The translations under genes and the position numbers were made by a program. From SpSt-333 sp040751955 (GTDB taxonomy: Bacteria > Bacteroidota > Ignavibacteria > UBA10030 > UBA8401), in contig JBFMFY010000004.1 in the NCBI GenBank assembly GCA_040751955.1, positions 1 to 64,000 of the forward strand: a stretch of 64,000 bases of DNA, in the 5' to 3' direction. Under the pieces are notes generated by a model that worked only from the letters and a program-made list of their open reading frames with translations, was not told the origin of the DNA and searched no databases. Positions 43,326-51,556 of the stretch are shown one piece after another; the first letter of the stretch is position 1, and each line of letters begins with the position of its first letter.

Positions 43326-43465
43326 GACTGTCCTTGGATATTGAGTGGGCATTTGAGATTGTTACTACGCAGCTCAACAATTTGTGCATCCGGAATGCAG
43401 CGCTATCCGATCGGCGTTGACTTTTGCCGATTGCACGAATCGTACGTGATTTTTGTTCTAATGTA

Positions 43466-43945
43466 TCACCAGTTCATTTTTTTTCGCAATCCCCAGATAT
43501 GCCCGCAATGCTTTTCTCCATGATTTGAGTAGATGTCGAGCATCCTGTCGAGCGTGACGATTCCGTTCTCGGGATGATCAGCCGTGCGCGCCGTCCAATC
43601 GTTTTCGGAGATCGATTCGAGCATTGCAGCCCACCGCTCATGCAATCCGCGGATGAGCGTGAGCGACGCGTTGAGTGGAAGTTTGTATTCCGGTGATGTT
43701 GCCCATGCATCCTGATCGTATGTTTTGATCTTGGGAAAGTTTTCCATTAGCATCCATTTGAAGCGGAGGAATGCGTTCATATGCGAATCGCCGACATGGT
43801 GCACCACCTGTCGTACGGTCCAGCCGCCGTCACGGTACGGCGTATCGAGCTGTGTGTCGTTTAATCCTTTGACTGCTTCTTCGAGTTTAACGGGAAGTTC
43901 ACGGATCTTTTGGATTTTTGCTTTGCGTTCCTGCATCGTTGGCAT
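43466..43945 (-). CDS. YfiT-like DinB-superfamily metal-dependent protein
   Basis: A 159-residue protein close to Bacillus YfiT, a bacillithiol S-transferase-like enzyme. It opens with ERKAKIQKIRELPVKLEEAV and has the conserved DGGWTVRQVVHHVGDSHMNA and HGEKHCGHI, which supply the three metal-binding histidines. The second of three DinB-type genes in the window. Monocistronic; the product is cytoplasmic. Substrate unknown. Confidence 0.88.
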   Translation of the reverse strand: MPTMQERKAKIQKIRELPVKLEEAVKGLNDTQLDTPYRDGGWTVRQVVHHVGDSHMNAFLRFKWMLMENFPKIKTYDQDAWATSPEYKLPLNASLTLIRGLHERWAAMLESISENDWTARTADHPENGIVTLDRMLDIYSNHGEKHCGHIWGLRKKMNW

Positions 43946-44040
43946 GGAAAATCCTTATCAGTTGGTGAATGGGGGAAAGAGACGACAAAGCAAAAATAGA
44001 GAATGAAGAGGAGAGATGCCAATGAGAATTGCAAAACAAA

Positions 44041-44064
44041 ATCGCCGACCGGGTAGTCGGCGAT
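44041..44064 (-). terminator. Rho-independent terminator of the RRM-helicase unit
   Basis: On the minus strand ATCGCCGAC-tacccg-GTCGGCGAT is followed by TTTGTTTTGC. It is a perfect 9-bp stem just after the helicase stop codon at 44073. Confidence 0.88.
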
Positions 44065-44072
44065 ATGTCGTG

Positions 44073-45698
44073 TCAGTAACCTATCACTTTTTTGATCTTT
44101 CTTTTCACAAATCGTTTCGTCACCGGATGAGTATCTTTACGATGCTCTTCGCGCACCGGATGCTTATGTTCACGCGGTTCATCGGAACGATGTTCAATCC
44201 GTGCATGCGTCCGCGGTTTTTCTGTCCGGTGGGAATGTGAGTCGTCTCTGCGACGATCTTCACGGCGATGTTCCCTCTGAGAAAATCGTCGTTCATGCCG
44301 ATCATCAGAATTGCCGCTGCGGTCGGAATGGAAATGATCTCTTCGTTCCGATGTCTCTTCAGAAAAACGTCCTGCAGTGCCCGACTCGGCAGTTTGGATC
44401 TTCTTCTCTTCCGACATGGCGATTTTCAACAATGCTGCAGCGAGTTGACGAGTTGTCAACCCATCCGCTGTGAACTGTTCCACCATCTCTTCGAATGGAG
44501 AGATATTTTCGCTTGTTACAACCATCCTGATCTTTGCAAACAATTTTTGAGAATTCAATTCGCGCACTTCTTTGTCAGAAGGAATGGCTCTTCGCTCGAT
44601 CCTGACGCTCGCGAACTGTTCGATGTTTTTCAGCAGACGGAATTCGTTCCTGCCGGTAACAAACGAGAATGCTTTTCCTGTCTTTCCTGCGCGTCCCGTG
44701 CGCCCGATGCGGTGAACGTAATATTCCGGGTCAAGCGGCAGATCGTAATTGAAGACTGCATCGATATCGCTCACGTCGATGCCGCGAGCCGCGACGTCGG
44801 TGGCAACAAGAATGTGCGAATCGCCCGAACGGAATCCGCCGAGCACTCTGTTCCGCTGGCGTTGATCAAGATCGCCGTGAATACCGTCAGCCTTAAAACC
44901 GAGCGACTTCAGTGCTTTTGTCACTTCATCTACTTTCCGTTTCGTGTTGCAGAAGATGACAGACAGTTTGATGTCGTGCACGGCAATGAGTGTAGAGATC
45001 AATTTTATTTTCGACAAGGAGCCGATATCGAAGAACATCTGTTCGATTGATGCGGCGGTGAGGTTTTCTTTCGTCACCTTTACATGCGCGGGGTAATGCT
45101 GATATCTTTTGGCAAGTTCGATGATAGGTTTCGGCATAGTCGCCGAGAAAAGAACCGTCTGCCGTTCTTTCGGCATGGTTTTCAAAATCATTTCGATATC
45201 ATCGCGGAATCCCATGTTCAACATCTCATCCGCTTCATCCAGCACGACTGTCTTTACATTTTCGAATGACAATGTTTTACGATCCATGTGGTCCATCACG
45301 CGTCCCGGAGTGCCGACAATAACCTGCACATGACGTTTCAGATCTTTGATCTGGTACTGGATCGATTCTCCGCCGTACACCGGAAGAATGTGGATATGCT
45401 TTTTATACTTCGCAATTTTTTTCAACTCGTTCGCCACCTGAATTGCGAGTTCGCGTGTGGGGCAAAGGATAACGGAAGAGAGAGACGTGTCCCCCTCTTC
45501 AATTTTATCTAATAGTGGAATGCCAAACGCCGCGGTTTTCCCTGTACCGGTTTGCGCTTGTCCAATGACATCCTTTCCTTCCAACAGCAACGGAATGGTT
45601 TCGGATTGAATCTGTGTTGCTTCAACAAACCCCATCTCTTCAATCGCCTGATGAAGCGGTTGAGAGAATGTGAGGTCTTTAAACTGAACTTTATTCAT
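44073..45698 (-). CDS. DEAD-box RNA helicase (DeaD/CshA-like)
   Basis: A 541-residue helicase. Motif I AQTGTGKT is at 48-55, DEAD in VVLDEADEMLNMGF, SAT in LFSATMPK, and HRIGRTGRAG closes the core. A DbpA-like extension follows (NISPFEEMVEQFTADGLTTRQLAAALL), then a tail of about 100 residues rich in Arg, His, Asp and Ser repeats. Enzymes of this group unwind structured RNA at low temperature and in ribosome assembly. It lies downstream of an RRM gene, a pairing common in cold-shock loci, with a nested hairpin between them. Confidence 0.93.
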   Translation of the reverse strand: MNKVQFKDLTFSQPLHQAIEEMGFVEATQIQSETIPLLLEGKDVIGQAQTGTGKTAAFGIPLLDKIEEGDTSLSSVILCPTRELAIQVANELKKIAKYKKHIHILPVYGGESIQYQIKDLKRHVQVIVGTPGRVMDHMDRKTLSFENVKTVVLDEADEMLNMGFRDDIEMILKTMPKERQTVLFSATMPKPIIELAKRYQHYPAHVKVTKENLTAASIEQMFFDIGSLSKIKLISTLIAVHDIKLSVIFCNTKRKVDEVTKALKSLGFKADGIHGDLDQRQRNRVLGGFRSGDSHILVATDVAARGIDVSDIDAVFNYDLPLDPEYYVHRIGRTGRAGKTGKAFSFVTGRNEFRLLKNIEQFASVRIERRAIPSDKEVRELNSQKLFAKIRMVVTSENISPFEEMVEQFTADGLTTRQLAAALLKIAMSEEKKIQTAESGTAGRFSEETSERRDHFHSDRSGNSDDRHERRFSQREHRREDRRRDDSHSHRTEKPRTHARIEHRSDEPREHKHPVREEHRKDTHPVTKRFVKRKIKKVIGY

Positions 45699-45737
45699 GA
45701 ATGATCTTTCTGTAAGAAACTACCTTCATAAACACTG

Positions 45738-45769
45738 CTGCCCGAAGAGTCGGTGACTCGTTCGGGCAG
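45738..45769 (-). promoter_or_regulatory. Two-tier hairpin between the RRM and helicase genes
   Basis: CTGCCCGAA (45738-45746) pairs with TTCGGGCAG (45761-45769), and inside it GAGTC pairs with GACTC around ggt. The whole forms a 14-bp stem broken by one base. It lacks a clean T-run on the minus strand, so it is more likely an attenuator, processing site or RNA-stability stem than a full terminator. Confidence 0.65.
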
Positions 45770-45805
45770 TGCATAAAGAGAAGGTTTCTCTAATACGTGT
45801 TTGGA

Positions 45806-46126
45806 TTAGTAGTTACCACGGCTGTATCCGCCGCCGTAACTCTTGTTTCCGCCGCCGCGGCTGAAGGAAGAGCGATCGCTCGACGCCTTCGGGCGCGCTT
45901 CGTTCACCACAATATTGCGGCTCATGAATTCCGTTTCGTGCAACTCTGAAATAGCGCGCTTTGACAGCGATGCGTCCGCCATTTCGACAAAGCCGAAGCC
46001 TTTGGAGCGTCCGGTTGCATTGTCCTTTATGAGTTTCACCGACGACACTTCGCCGAATTTGGAAAACAGTTCTTGTACATCTTGCTCTGTTGCCTCGTAG
46101 CTGAGGTTACCAATGTAAATGGTCAT
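45806..46126 (-). CDS. RNA-binding protein with one RRM domain
   Basis: A 106-residue protein. RNP2 IYIGNL lies at residues 3-8 and RNP1 KGFGFVEM at 42-49, the pair that stacks on RNA. A Gly/Ser/Tyr-rich tail follows (SFSRGGGNKSYGGGYSRGNY), as in the cold-induced RRM proteins of cyanobacteria and Bacteroidetes. It probably acts as an RNA chaperone with the DEAD helicase encoded downstream. A hairpin in the leader includes its start codon, which suggests control by RNA structure. Confidence 0.92.
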   Translation of the reverse strand: MTIYIGNLSYEATEQDVQELFSKFGEVSSVKLIKDNATGRSKGFGFVEMADASLSKRAISELHETEFMSRNIVVNEARPKASSDRSSFSRGGGNKSYGGGYSRGNY

Positions 46127-46139
46127 AGGGTTTCCTATG
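46124..46139 (-). promoter_or_regulatory. Hairpin enclosing the start codon and ribosome site of the RRM gene
   Basis: On the mRNA CAUAGG-aaac-CCUAUG forms a 6-bp stem whose 3' strand contains the AUG start codon and whose 5' half overlaps the AGGA ribosome site. Folding would mask both. The stem is short, so it could melt with temperature or with binding of the RRM product itself. Confidence 0.5.
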
Positions 46140-46253
46140 GTAGATTGTGAGAGATATTGTAAATTAGTGAGAGAGGGCTGACCACAGGAAACTGAGAGTG
46201 AGAAATAAATCTGAGACTAAACAGAGACCGTGAAGTGCCATCAATACACTGAC

Positions 46254-46281
46254 AAGATACAGAGAATAATTGAGATATCAA
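46254..46281 (-). promoter_or_regulatory. Promoter-like sequence for the RRM gene
   Basis: Minus-strand TTGATA (46281-46276), 16 nt, TATCTT (46259-46254). Transcription from here would give a leader of about 120 nt before the start codon at 46126. Box and spacing fit sigma70; strength is uncertain. Confidence 0.35.
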
Positions 46282-46311
46282 ACCTTTTTGTATTAATTCT
46301 TTTTAAGTGAT

Positions 46312-46346
46312 GAAGTGACCGCCACCTTTAAGGTGACGGTCACTTC
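46312..46346. repeat. Palindrome of the GTCACC..GGTGAC family, terminator-like
   Basis: GAAGTGACCGCCACCTT and AAGGTGACGGTCACTTC, separated by ta (with the arms overlapping by one base), form a 17-bp stem with one wobble. It is 44 nt past the stop of the YdeI-like gene and is followed on the minus strand by ATCACTTAAAAAG. Related palindromes are at 46995 and 54058. Confidence 0.7.
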
Positions 46347-46389
46347 TTTCTATACAGCAATCGCAGTTTCCAATTGTTTTTGACCTGTT

Positions 46390-46983
46390 TCATTTTTTAT
46401 ACCTTGCCAGCGGTCCAATTCTTCTTTCATTCTCGCAATCGCTGATCAATTGTTCGAACCGCTTCAACCGTGTCTCGTCCTGTTTTGCACTTATAACCCA
46501 CCATGTGGAAGCACGTTGATACCACGGTGCCTGCAATGAAAAATACGTCCATGCTTTTTTATTCAATTTGAATTTCTTTATGAATACGGCGGGAAGTTTT
46601 GGATTCTTTCTTTGTTCGAAGGAATACAGGCTCGATTTCTTCGTATCTCGGTTTTCAAAAAGATCCAATCCTTCTTTTGTCATCAATCCTTGTTTCTTCA
46701 ACTCAGCAACCTTTTTGATATTGATCTTGCTCCAATTGCTTGTCGGTTTTCTGGGAGTAAAGCGAATGGTGTAACTTATGTCATCAATGCCCTTACGCAC
46801 GCCATCAATCCAGCCGAAACAAAGCGCCTGATCGACCGATTCGGACCACGTGATACTCTCCTTTCCCGAATCGGTCTTGTAATAGCCGACCCATTGCTCT
46901 TTGGCAGTCTTGTAATTTTTCTCAAACCATTTTCTGAGATCAGCAGGGGTTTTGAAGAATTTTACGTTGGTTGGTGTCGGCAT
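46390..46983 (-). CDS. YdeI/OmpD-associated-family protein
   Basis: A 197-residue cytoplasmic protein with the family pattern: FFKTPADLRKWFEKNYKTAKEQW, then CFGWIDGVRKGIDDISYTIRFTPRKP, and a C-terminal SAKQDETRLKRFEQLI block. Members are linked to bacteriocin sensitivity or are simply YdeI-like; the biochemical role is unknown. I use the ATG at 46983; the in-frame GTG/ATG upstream to 47022 lies inside a repeat. It is last in the small-protein operon. Confidence 0.85.
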   Translation of the reverse strand: MPTPTNVKFFKTPADLRKWFEKNYKTAKEQWVGYYKTDSGKESITWSESVDQALCFGWIDGVRKGIDDISYTIRFTPRKPTSNWSKINIKKVAELKKQGLMTKEGLDLFENRDTKKSSLYSFEQRKNPKLPAVFIKKFKLNKKAWTYFSLQAPWYQRASTWWVISAKQDETRLKRFEQLISDCENERRIGPLARYKK

Positions 46984-46994
46984 GAGTATAAAGA

Positions 46995-47022
46995 GTACCC
47001 GTCGTTTTAAGGTGACGGGCAC
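46995..47022. repeat. Palindrome of the GTCACC..GGTGAC family, second copy
   Basis: GTACCCGTC and GACGGGCAC pair around cgttttaaggt; the core TTTTAAGGTGACGGGCAC parallels the copy at 46312. It lies in the 45-nt spacer between the cupin and YdeI-like genes. Confidence 0.55.
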
Positions 47023-47028
47023 TTAGAA

Positions 47029-47361
47029 TTAATCCACAATAAACAATGTCACACCCGTTTCAGTCGATGAGCGGTGACTGTCGGAATTATCACCCACATG
47101 ATACGTCATTCCTTTTTTGAGAATGAATTTCCGCCCGTCTTTCAGTTCCGTTGTCATTTCGCCGTCGATGCAGTAAATAATATGTCCTTTATCGCACCAG
47201 TGATCTGCGATGTATCCGGGAGAATACTCGACCAGCCGCACGCGAATGCTGCCGAGGTGTTGTATTTTCCGGAGGGCGAATCCTTTTTCCCCATTATGCC
47301 GCTCGGCGGGAATCTTATTCCAATCTGTTAATGTGAAAGGTATGTGAGAGTCGATCGTCAT
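47029..47361 (-). CDS. DHCW-motif cupin-fold protein
   Basis: A 110-residue single-domain cupin. The diagnostic DHWCDKGH is the DHCW-type motif, followed by YCIDGEM and the second cupin histidine in YHVGDNSDSHRS. The fold binds a metal; the substrate is unknown. Its ATG touches the TAA of the upstream membrane-protein gene (TAAATG), so translation is coupled. The family is small and frequent in FCB bacteria. Confidence 0.85.
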   Translation of the reverse strand: MTIDSHIPFTLTDWNKIPAERHNGEKGFALRKIQHLGSIRVRLVEYSPGYIADHWCDKGHIIYCIDGEMTTELKDGRKFILKKGMTYHVGDNSDSHRSSTETGVTLFIVD

Positions 47362-47751
47362 TTATTTATTTTCACCCGGATGCCGGAAAAGAATCATTGC
47401 AAACGCAACGGCGAAGCCAGCATAGAGTCCCGCAATAATCCATGTACTAAGTGATGCATCGGGCATTGACACAGCTCCTTTGAGCAGCGCGAGTCCTGCA
47501 ATTGAAAAATGAGAGGTGTTTGCCACGACTATCGGCCTGTTGTAGATTCCGCCGATTGCGCTTTCACGCGTCATCCAGTTCATCATTGCAAATGCAAAGT
47601 ACAAAGCACCGATGATCTGAAGAAGCAATTGCAGCGATCTGCCCGATGCGATGTTCATGGAATTCAAAATCTCTTCTGATGCAAACAGCAATGCGAGTGC
47701 TGCACTGCCGAGCACGATGGCGCTTGCCGTCAGTATGATTTTTGTATTCAT
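47362..47751 (-). CDS. Small membrane protein, four helices
   Basis: A 129-residue protein with four hydrophobic segments (for example IILTASAIVLGSAALALLFA and LLLQIIGALYFAFAMMNWM). MMNWMTRESAIGGIYNRPIVVANT is a conserved loop in unclassified bacterial membrane proteins that I recognise in pattern but cannot name. Coupled on both sides: its ATG overlaps the stop of the upstream gene (ATGA) and its TAA touches the cupin ATG. Confidence 0.75.
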   Translation of the reverse strand: MNTKIILTASAIVLGSAALALLFASEEILNSMNIASGRSLQLLLQIIGALYFAFAMMNWMTRESAIGGIYNRPIVVANTSHFSIAGLALLKGAVSMPDASLSTWIIAGLYAGFAVAFAMILFRHPGENK

Positions 47752-48104
47752 CGTTGTAATGTTTCAGTAGTGTATATTGAAAATTCTTTTCCGGGCTCTG
47801 CAAGTTCGAATGTTCCGGTAAATTCATTTCCGTCTGCAATGTGGTACGTCTCTTTTGCACGCCAGCCGGCGGGATATGTTGATTTGTTCCGTGCTTCGAT
47901 GTAGTTGTTGTTGAAGATGAACCTGTACGAACGTTCGTATGTTCCTTGTCCCGATTCTCCGCCGCCGGTTCCTTTCCAATCACCGATGAAGTATTTCATC
48001 GGCAGACAGATGCTGTCCTGTTTGGACGATGGTTGAGCAGCAGAAAAAGAAATAATGGAGAGAGGTACAATAACGATTGGAAATACGAGACTGATTCGAT
48101 TCAT
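47748..48104 (-). CDS. Small exported protein, probably internally deleted
   Basis: A 118-residue protein with a signal peptide (MNRISLVFPIVIVPLSIISFSAA). It begins MKYFIGDWKGTGGGESGQGTYERS, the start of a lipocalin-like family, and ends with FTGTFELAEPGKEFSIYTTETLQR, the end of the same family. The join NKSTYP/AGWRAKETY skips what I recall as about 60 central residues with several strands of the barrel. If so, the gene is an in-frame deletion derivative; it may not fold. First gene of the five-gene operon. Confidence 0.65.
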   Translation of the reverse strand: MNRISLVFPIVIVPLSIISFSAAQPSSKQDSICLPMKYFIGDWKGTGGGESGQGTYERSYRFIFNNNYIEARNKSTYPAGWRAKETYHIADGNEFTGTFELAEPGKEFSIYTTETLQR

Positions 48105-48190
48105 AATGATATAATCTCTTTAATCTTTCCCAATCTATCAGTCTTTACCGCTAGAATCAAGCATCGAACATTCCCCCCGTTTTTTTCATG

Positions 48191-48745
48191 TCAGTTGCCG
48201 GCTTTCAATGAGTACCGCGGATGTTTCATGAACAGACTGTCCTGCAGCGATTCCGGCTCCCCCTGTTTCTTTGTCACTTCATAGCGTAATTCCTGATACT
48301 GTTTCAGCAGCCAGTGAGACAGTGATTTTTGTTTCAAGAAGACGACATTCCGGATATTGTATTCTATCACTGCGCCGCGGCACATCAAACATGGTTCAAA
48401 CGTTGTTATCAGTACGAGATTTTTTCTGTCGAGCGAATTGAACCTTTCTTTTCCAAGTGCTTTCAATGCTGAAGAGATCGCATTGATTTCCGCATGTCCT
48501 CCTGCGTCACCGTGCGCAATCACAGTGTTGTATCCTGTGCCGATGATCGTATCGTTATAAACGAGAATTGAAGAGACAGGAACATCGAGGTGCTGTAACG
48601 CTGAGTCACCGAGCGTTACGAGAAGTGACGTCTGGGGATCGTCCAGTATCACGTTCTGTCTCACTAAAGAGAATTTCTTCGTTGCCACGAATGTAATCGT
48701 CGTTACCGATAGCGTTATGACGACAATAAGAGCTGTCTTCTTCAT
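48191..48745 (-). CDS. Nucleoside/CMP-deaminase-fold protein with an N-terminal membrane anchor
   Basis: A 184-residue protein. The first 23 residues (KKTALIVVITLSVTTITFV) are an uncleaved anchor or signal segment. The deaminase domain holds the zinc motif HAE (His84, Glu86) and PCLMC (Cys119, Cys122), all intact. Family members deaminate cytosine, guanine or adenine compounds, normally in the cytoplasm, so the exported or membrane-tethered form is odd. The C-terminal 45 residues are basic. I use ATG 48745 to retain the anchor. No partner gene. Confidence 0.8.
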   Translation of the reverse strand: MKKTALIVVITLSVTTITFVATKKFSLVRQNVILDDPQTSLLVTLGDSALQHLDVPVSSILVYNDTIIGTGYNTVIAHGDAGGHAEINAISSALKALGKERFNSLDRKNLVLITTFEPCLMCRGAVIEYNIRNVVFLKQKSLSHWLLKQYQELRYEVTKKQGEPESLQDSLFMKHPRYSLKAGN

Positions 48746-48881
48746 TGTAGTTTGGTTTAACAATCTACATACTTCACAAATTCAATGCAACGAGGTAATA
48801 GTGAAGAGATCGGGCGGGCAAAAATCTTGTGAGAAGTGTGCTATTCGTGACATTGAAACACCGAAGATGATGTAAATAAAA

Positions 48882-48907
48882 ATGCGGTGTACTTTTGTAC
48901 ACCGCAT
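48882..48907 (-). terminator. Rho-independent terminator of the LysM operon
   Basis: On the minus strand ATGCGGTGTAC-aaaa-GTACACCGCAT is followed by TTTTATTTAC. It is a perfect 11-bp stem, 65 nt past the LysM gene stop. Confidence 0.87.
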
Positions 48908-48971
48908 CACGTAACCCGCACGGAAATCAACCCGCTATCCGCGCTTCACCGTATTCCATGCAGGCTTTTAT

Positions 48972-49754
48972 TTATTTGTTTTCATCGTCCGTTGATTCGG
49001 CATATTGCGGCTGCTGTGTATCACGCTCATTATGATATTCACGCAGTGCAGCAAGTTCCTGTGATGTCAACGGCGCTTTCTTCGGCACCTTCAAGCGCTG
49101 TCCCGGTTTTAAAATATCGGGATTGGAGATTGTAGCGGTATTTGCTTGCCAGAGTTTAGCCCACAATGTTGCATCACCGTACACCGATTGTTTTTTTGCA
49201 ATGTTCCACAGGCATGCTCTGTCCTGCGCCCACGTGCCGACTACAATTTCTTCTTTTTCTGTCTTTAATTCTGCGATCAAACTGCGCATATCGTCCAGGC
49301 GCTGCTGTTGTTTCTCCAGTCGTTCTCTGTATTCCTGCAGCTGCGCCAACCGCTGCGCACGCGCATCGCTGATCGATGTTCCGACATCATTCAGATCGGC
49401 TTCTCGGTCCGAAAGAGATTGTCCTTTCAACGCTGCAAGTTCATCGAGCATCGCTTCAATGCGATCCAATCGACGTTCAAAATCTTTTTTCTGAGACTCG
49501 CCGAGCAATGCAGCAAGTTCTTCATTTCCTTTGCGTATGTCTTCTGCCAGTTGTGCATCGCGCATTTTTAATTGAGCGATTTCTTTATCCAGGCTGTCGA
49601 TTTCTGTTTTCAATATATCTCTGGTTGCTCTCGCTTCTTGCATCGCTTTTTCCCACGCATCTTTTGTCATTTCTTGTTTCTCTTCTTGCGCGATTGCGAC
49701 TGTGGAGAGCAGCAGCGAACAGATCAGTCCAAGCATCATTCCTATGTTCTTCAT
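48972..49754 (-). CDS. Exported coiled-coil protein with a C-terminal LysM domain
   Basis: A 260-residue protein. A signal peptide (MKNIGMMLGLICSLLLSTVAIAQ) is followed by about 150 residues of coiled coil (heptads of Leu, Glu and Lys) and a LysM-like domain (YGDATLWAKLWQANTATI ... LKPGQRLKVPK) that binds peptidoglycan. It probably bridges or scaffolds the cell envelope. ATG 49754 follows GGAG at 6 nt. It forms a pair with the small lipoprotein upstream, also helical, and the two may interact. Confidence 0.82.
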   Translation of the reverse strand: MKNIGMMLGLICSLLLSTVAIAQEEKQEMTKDAWEKAMQEARATRDILKTEIDSLDKEIAQLKMRDAQLAEDIRKGNEELAALLGESQKKDFERRLDRIEAMLDELAALKGQSLSDREADLNDVGTSISDARAQRLAQLQEYRERLEKQQQRLDDMRSLIAELKTEKEEIVVGTWAQDRACLWNIAKKQSVYGDATLWAKLWQANTATISNPDILKPGQRLKVPKKAPLTSQELAALREYHNERDTQQPQYAESTDDENK

Positions 49755-49768
49755 GACGTTCTCCTTCA

Positions 49769-50023
49769 TTAGTTTAGATTGATCGAATTCTTTTTATTGT
49801 TGATCTCCTGCAGCTGCGCTACTTTGGTGCTGATCGCTGCGGCAAGCGTTGTGCGTTCACGGATCAGTTCAGCTTTGTGCTGTTCAAGAGAACGAATCTC
49901 TGCCTGCAGCTCTTCCAACTGCTGCATTTCCGCCTGCGTGGGAACACTTGAGCAGCCGGCTATGCCGGCAACAGACAGGACAATGATCCCTGCAAGGATT
50001 GTACTTCGCGGATTTATTTTCAT
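49769..50023 (-). CDS. Small coiled-coil lipoprotein
   Basis: An 84-residue lipoprotein (lipobox AGCSS, Cys24). After the leader come about 55 residues of continuous heptad helix (MQQLEELQAEIRSLEQHKAEL). The plan recalls Lpp/LpoA-type helical lipoproteins. Its gene lies 14 bp upstream of the LysM gene, so they are co-transcribed. The role is probably envelope structure. It is shorter than most neighbours but has a clear leader and helix. Confidence 0.72.
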   Translation of the reverse strand: MKINPRSTILAGIIVLSVAGIAGCSSVPTQAEMQQLEELQAEIRSLEQHKAELIRERTTLAAAISTKVAQLQEINNKKNSINLN

Positions 50024-50371
50024 ACTTCCTCCTCAAAGATGGTGATGGGTAACCTTTGCATTGCACGTATATCTCGTACTACACTTGAAAGAATTGTGCC
50101 AGAAATATTATTACGCGACTTCAGGAAGCGGGCGTGGAAAAAATGTGAATGGGAGAGTAAATTCGTATATCAGAATGTTTTAAGGGATCGAGGATTTTTC
50201 ATTGACAGAAAATAAGGAAAGAATGACAGAGAATAACTGTTTCCTACCTACACACACAAAAAACATTGTGTGCATTGTTTGCGCAGTTAGTATTTGGTCA
50301 AGAATACTATCAATGACTTTTTGGATGCTATGATGTCGTAATTTTTGAAGATAAGTACGGTCTGCGGAAAA
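50024..50371. other. 348-bp gap without a gene
   Basis: Upstream of the LysM pair and downstream of the Ada gene. Reading frames are short. The sequence is AT-rich near 50150-50300 and holds only a weak CACACA..TGTGTG dyad. I see no convincing promoter, terminator or repeat beyond that. Confidence 0.7.
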
Positions 50372-51415
50372 TTATTCTCTGCGCTTTTCCAGCTCCAGCA
50401 GCATCTTCTTTCTCCATACGCCGCCGCCGTACCCGCCGAGATCTCCGTTCTTATTGATTACGCGGTGACACGGAATGATGATGGCGATGCGGTTCATACC
50501 GTTCGCCCGTCCGACAGCGCGGGATGATTTCGGCGCGCCGATCATCTTCGCTACATCTTCATAAGATGCAGTTGTTCCCGGTTTGATTGATTGCAGCGCA
50601 TTCCATACTTTTTGTTCGAACGGACTACCGGGGAAGACGACATGTACGGAGAATGTTTTCCGCTCCCCTGCAAAATATTCTTTCAGTTCCCTCTTCAATT
50701 GCGCGATGTGTTTGTTTTCTCCCGGAACAATCGCACACTTGAAATACCTCCGCAGCCGCTTGAACTGATTGTCCAGCATTCTTCGGTCGGTAAACTCCAG
50801 CAGACAAATTCCTTCCGATGTTGCGGCGGCGATGAGCGGACCGAACGGGCTTTCAATCCACGCAGTGACGATCGATTCGCCATTCCTGCTCTGTCCCGGC
50901 GCTTTGCCGAATGTCTTTTTGAACGCATCGCGGAATCCGCTGTGTGAATTGTATCCGTACCCGAGCGCCACATCATCCAGATCAACGCCGTTGCGTATCT
51001 GTTCGAACGATGTGCCGAGACGCCGTCCACGGCAGTACGCCTGAAATGTCATGCCGTAATTCTTCTGGAAGAATCTTCGTGCGCGCGACGGTTCAAATCC
51101 GTTCTTTCGTAAATAAGAATCGGAATACCGCGCTGCCGGATCCTTTTCGATCGTTGACAGCAATGTACCGACCCACTCCGGTGGAGTGCCAATCGCTTCC
51201 ATCGGTTTACACACCTTGCACGGGCGATAACCGGCGAAGATCGCTTCTTTTGTTGACGGGAAGAATACCACGTTTTTAGGAAGGGGCTTGCGCGCCGCGC
51301 ATGAGGGACGGCAAAAAATTCCTGTCGTTTTCACGGCAAGGTAGAACACTCCGTCGTACGTGGAATCTTTGCGCTGATACGCGCGCTGCATTTCGGTCAT
51401 TGATGGGAACGTCAT
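50372..51415 (-). CDS. ada: Ada: bifunctional transcriptional activator and O6-alkylguanine-DNA methyltransferase
   Basis: A 347-residue, full-length Ada. The N-terminal zinc domain has Cys35, Cys39, Cys66 and Cys69 (GIFCRPSC and CKVCKP), in which one Cys accepts methyl from phosphotriesters. An AraC-type helix-turn-helix follows (about 85-175), then the methyltransferase domain with IPCHRV (active Cys316). It repairs O6-methylguanine and phosphotriesters and, when methylated, activates the adaptive response. ATG 51415 has AGGAG 10 nt upstream. Monocistronic. Confidence 0.93.
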   Translation of the reverse strand: MTFPSMTEMQRAYQRKDSTYDGVFYLAVKTTGIFCRPSCAARKPLPKNVVFFPSTKEAIFAGYRPCKVCKPMEAIGTPPEWVGTLLSTIEKDPAARYSDSYLRKNGFEPSRARRFFQKNYGMTFQAYCRGRRLGTSFEQIRNGVDLDDVALGYGYNSHSGFRDAFKKTFGKAPGQSRNGESIVTAWIESPFGPLIAAATSEGICLLEFTDRRMLDNQFKRLRRYFKCAIVPGENKHIAQLKRELKEYFAGERKTFSVHVVFPGSPFEQKVWNALQSIKPGTTASYEDVAKMIGAPKSSRAVGRANGMNRIAIIIPCHRVINKNGDLGGYGGGVWRKKMLLELEKRRE

Positions 51416-51556
51416 GGATTTCATTCTCCTGTAATGTATTAAATTTCTGCAGGAGAAGAATACGGAGGGGAGAAAAAACATTCCACCGAAAATTGAACAG
51501 GGAATTTTTAGCGAAGCCGATCTTGCAGGATAATGATCCCCGAATATGGGGCAGGA

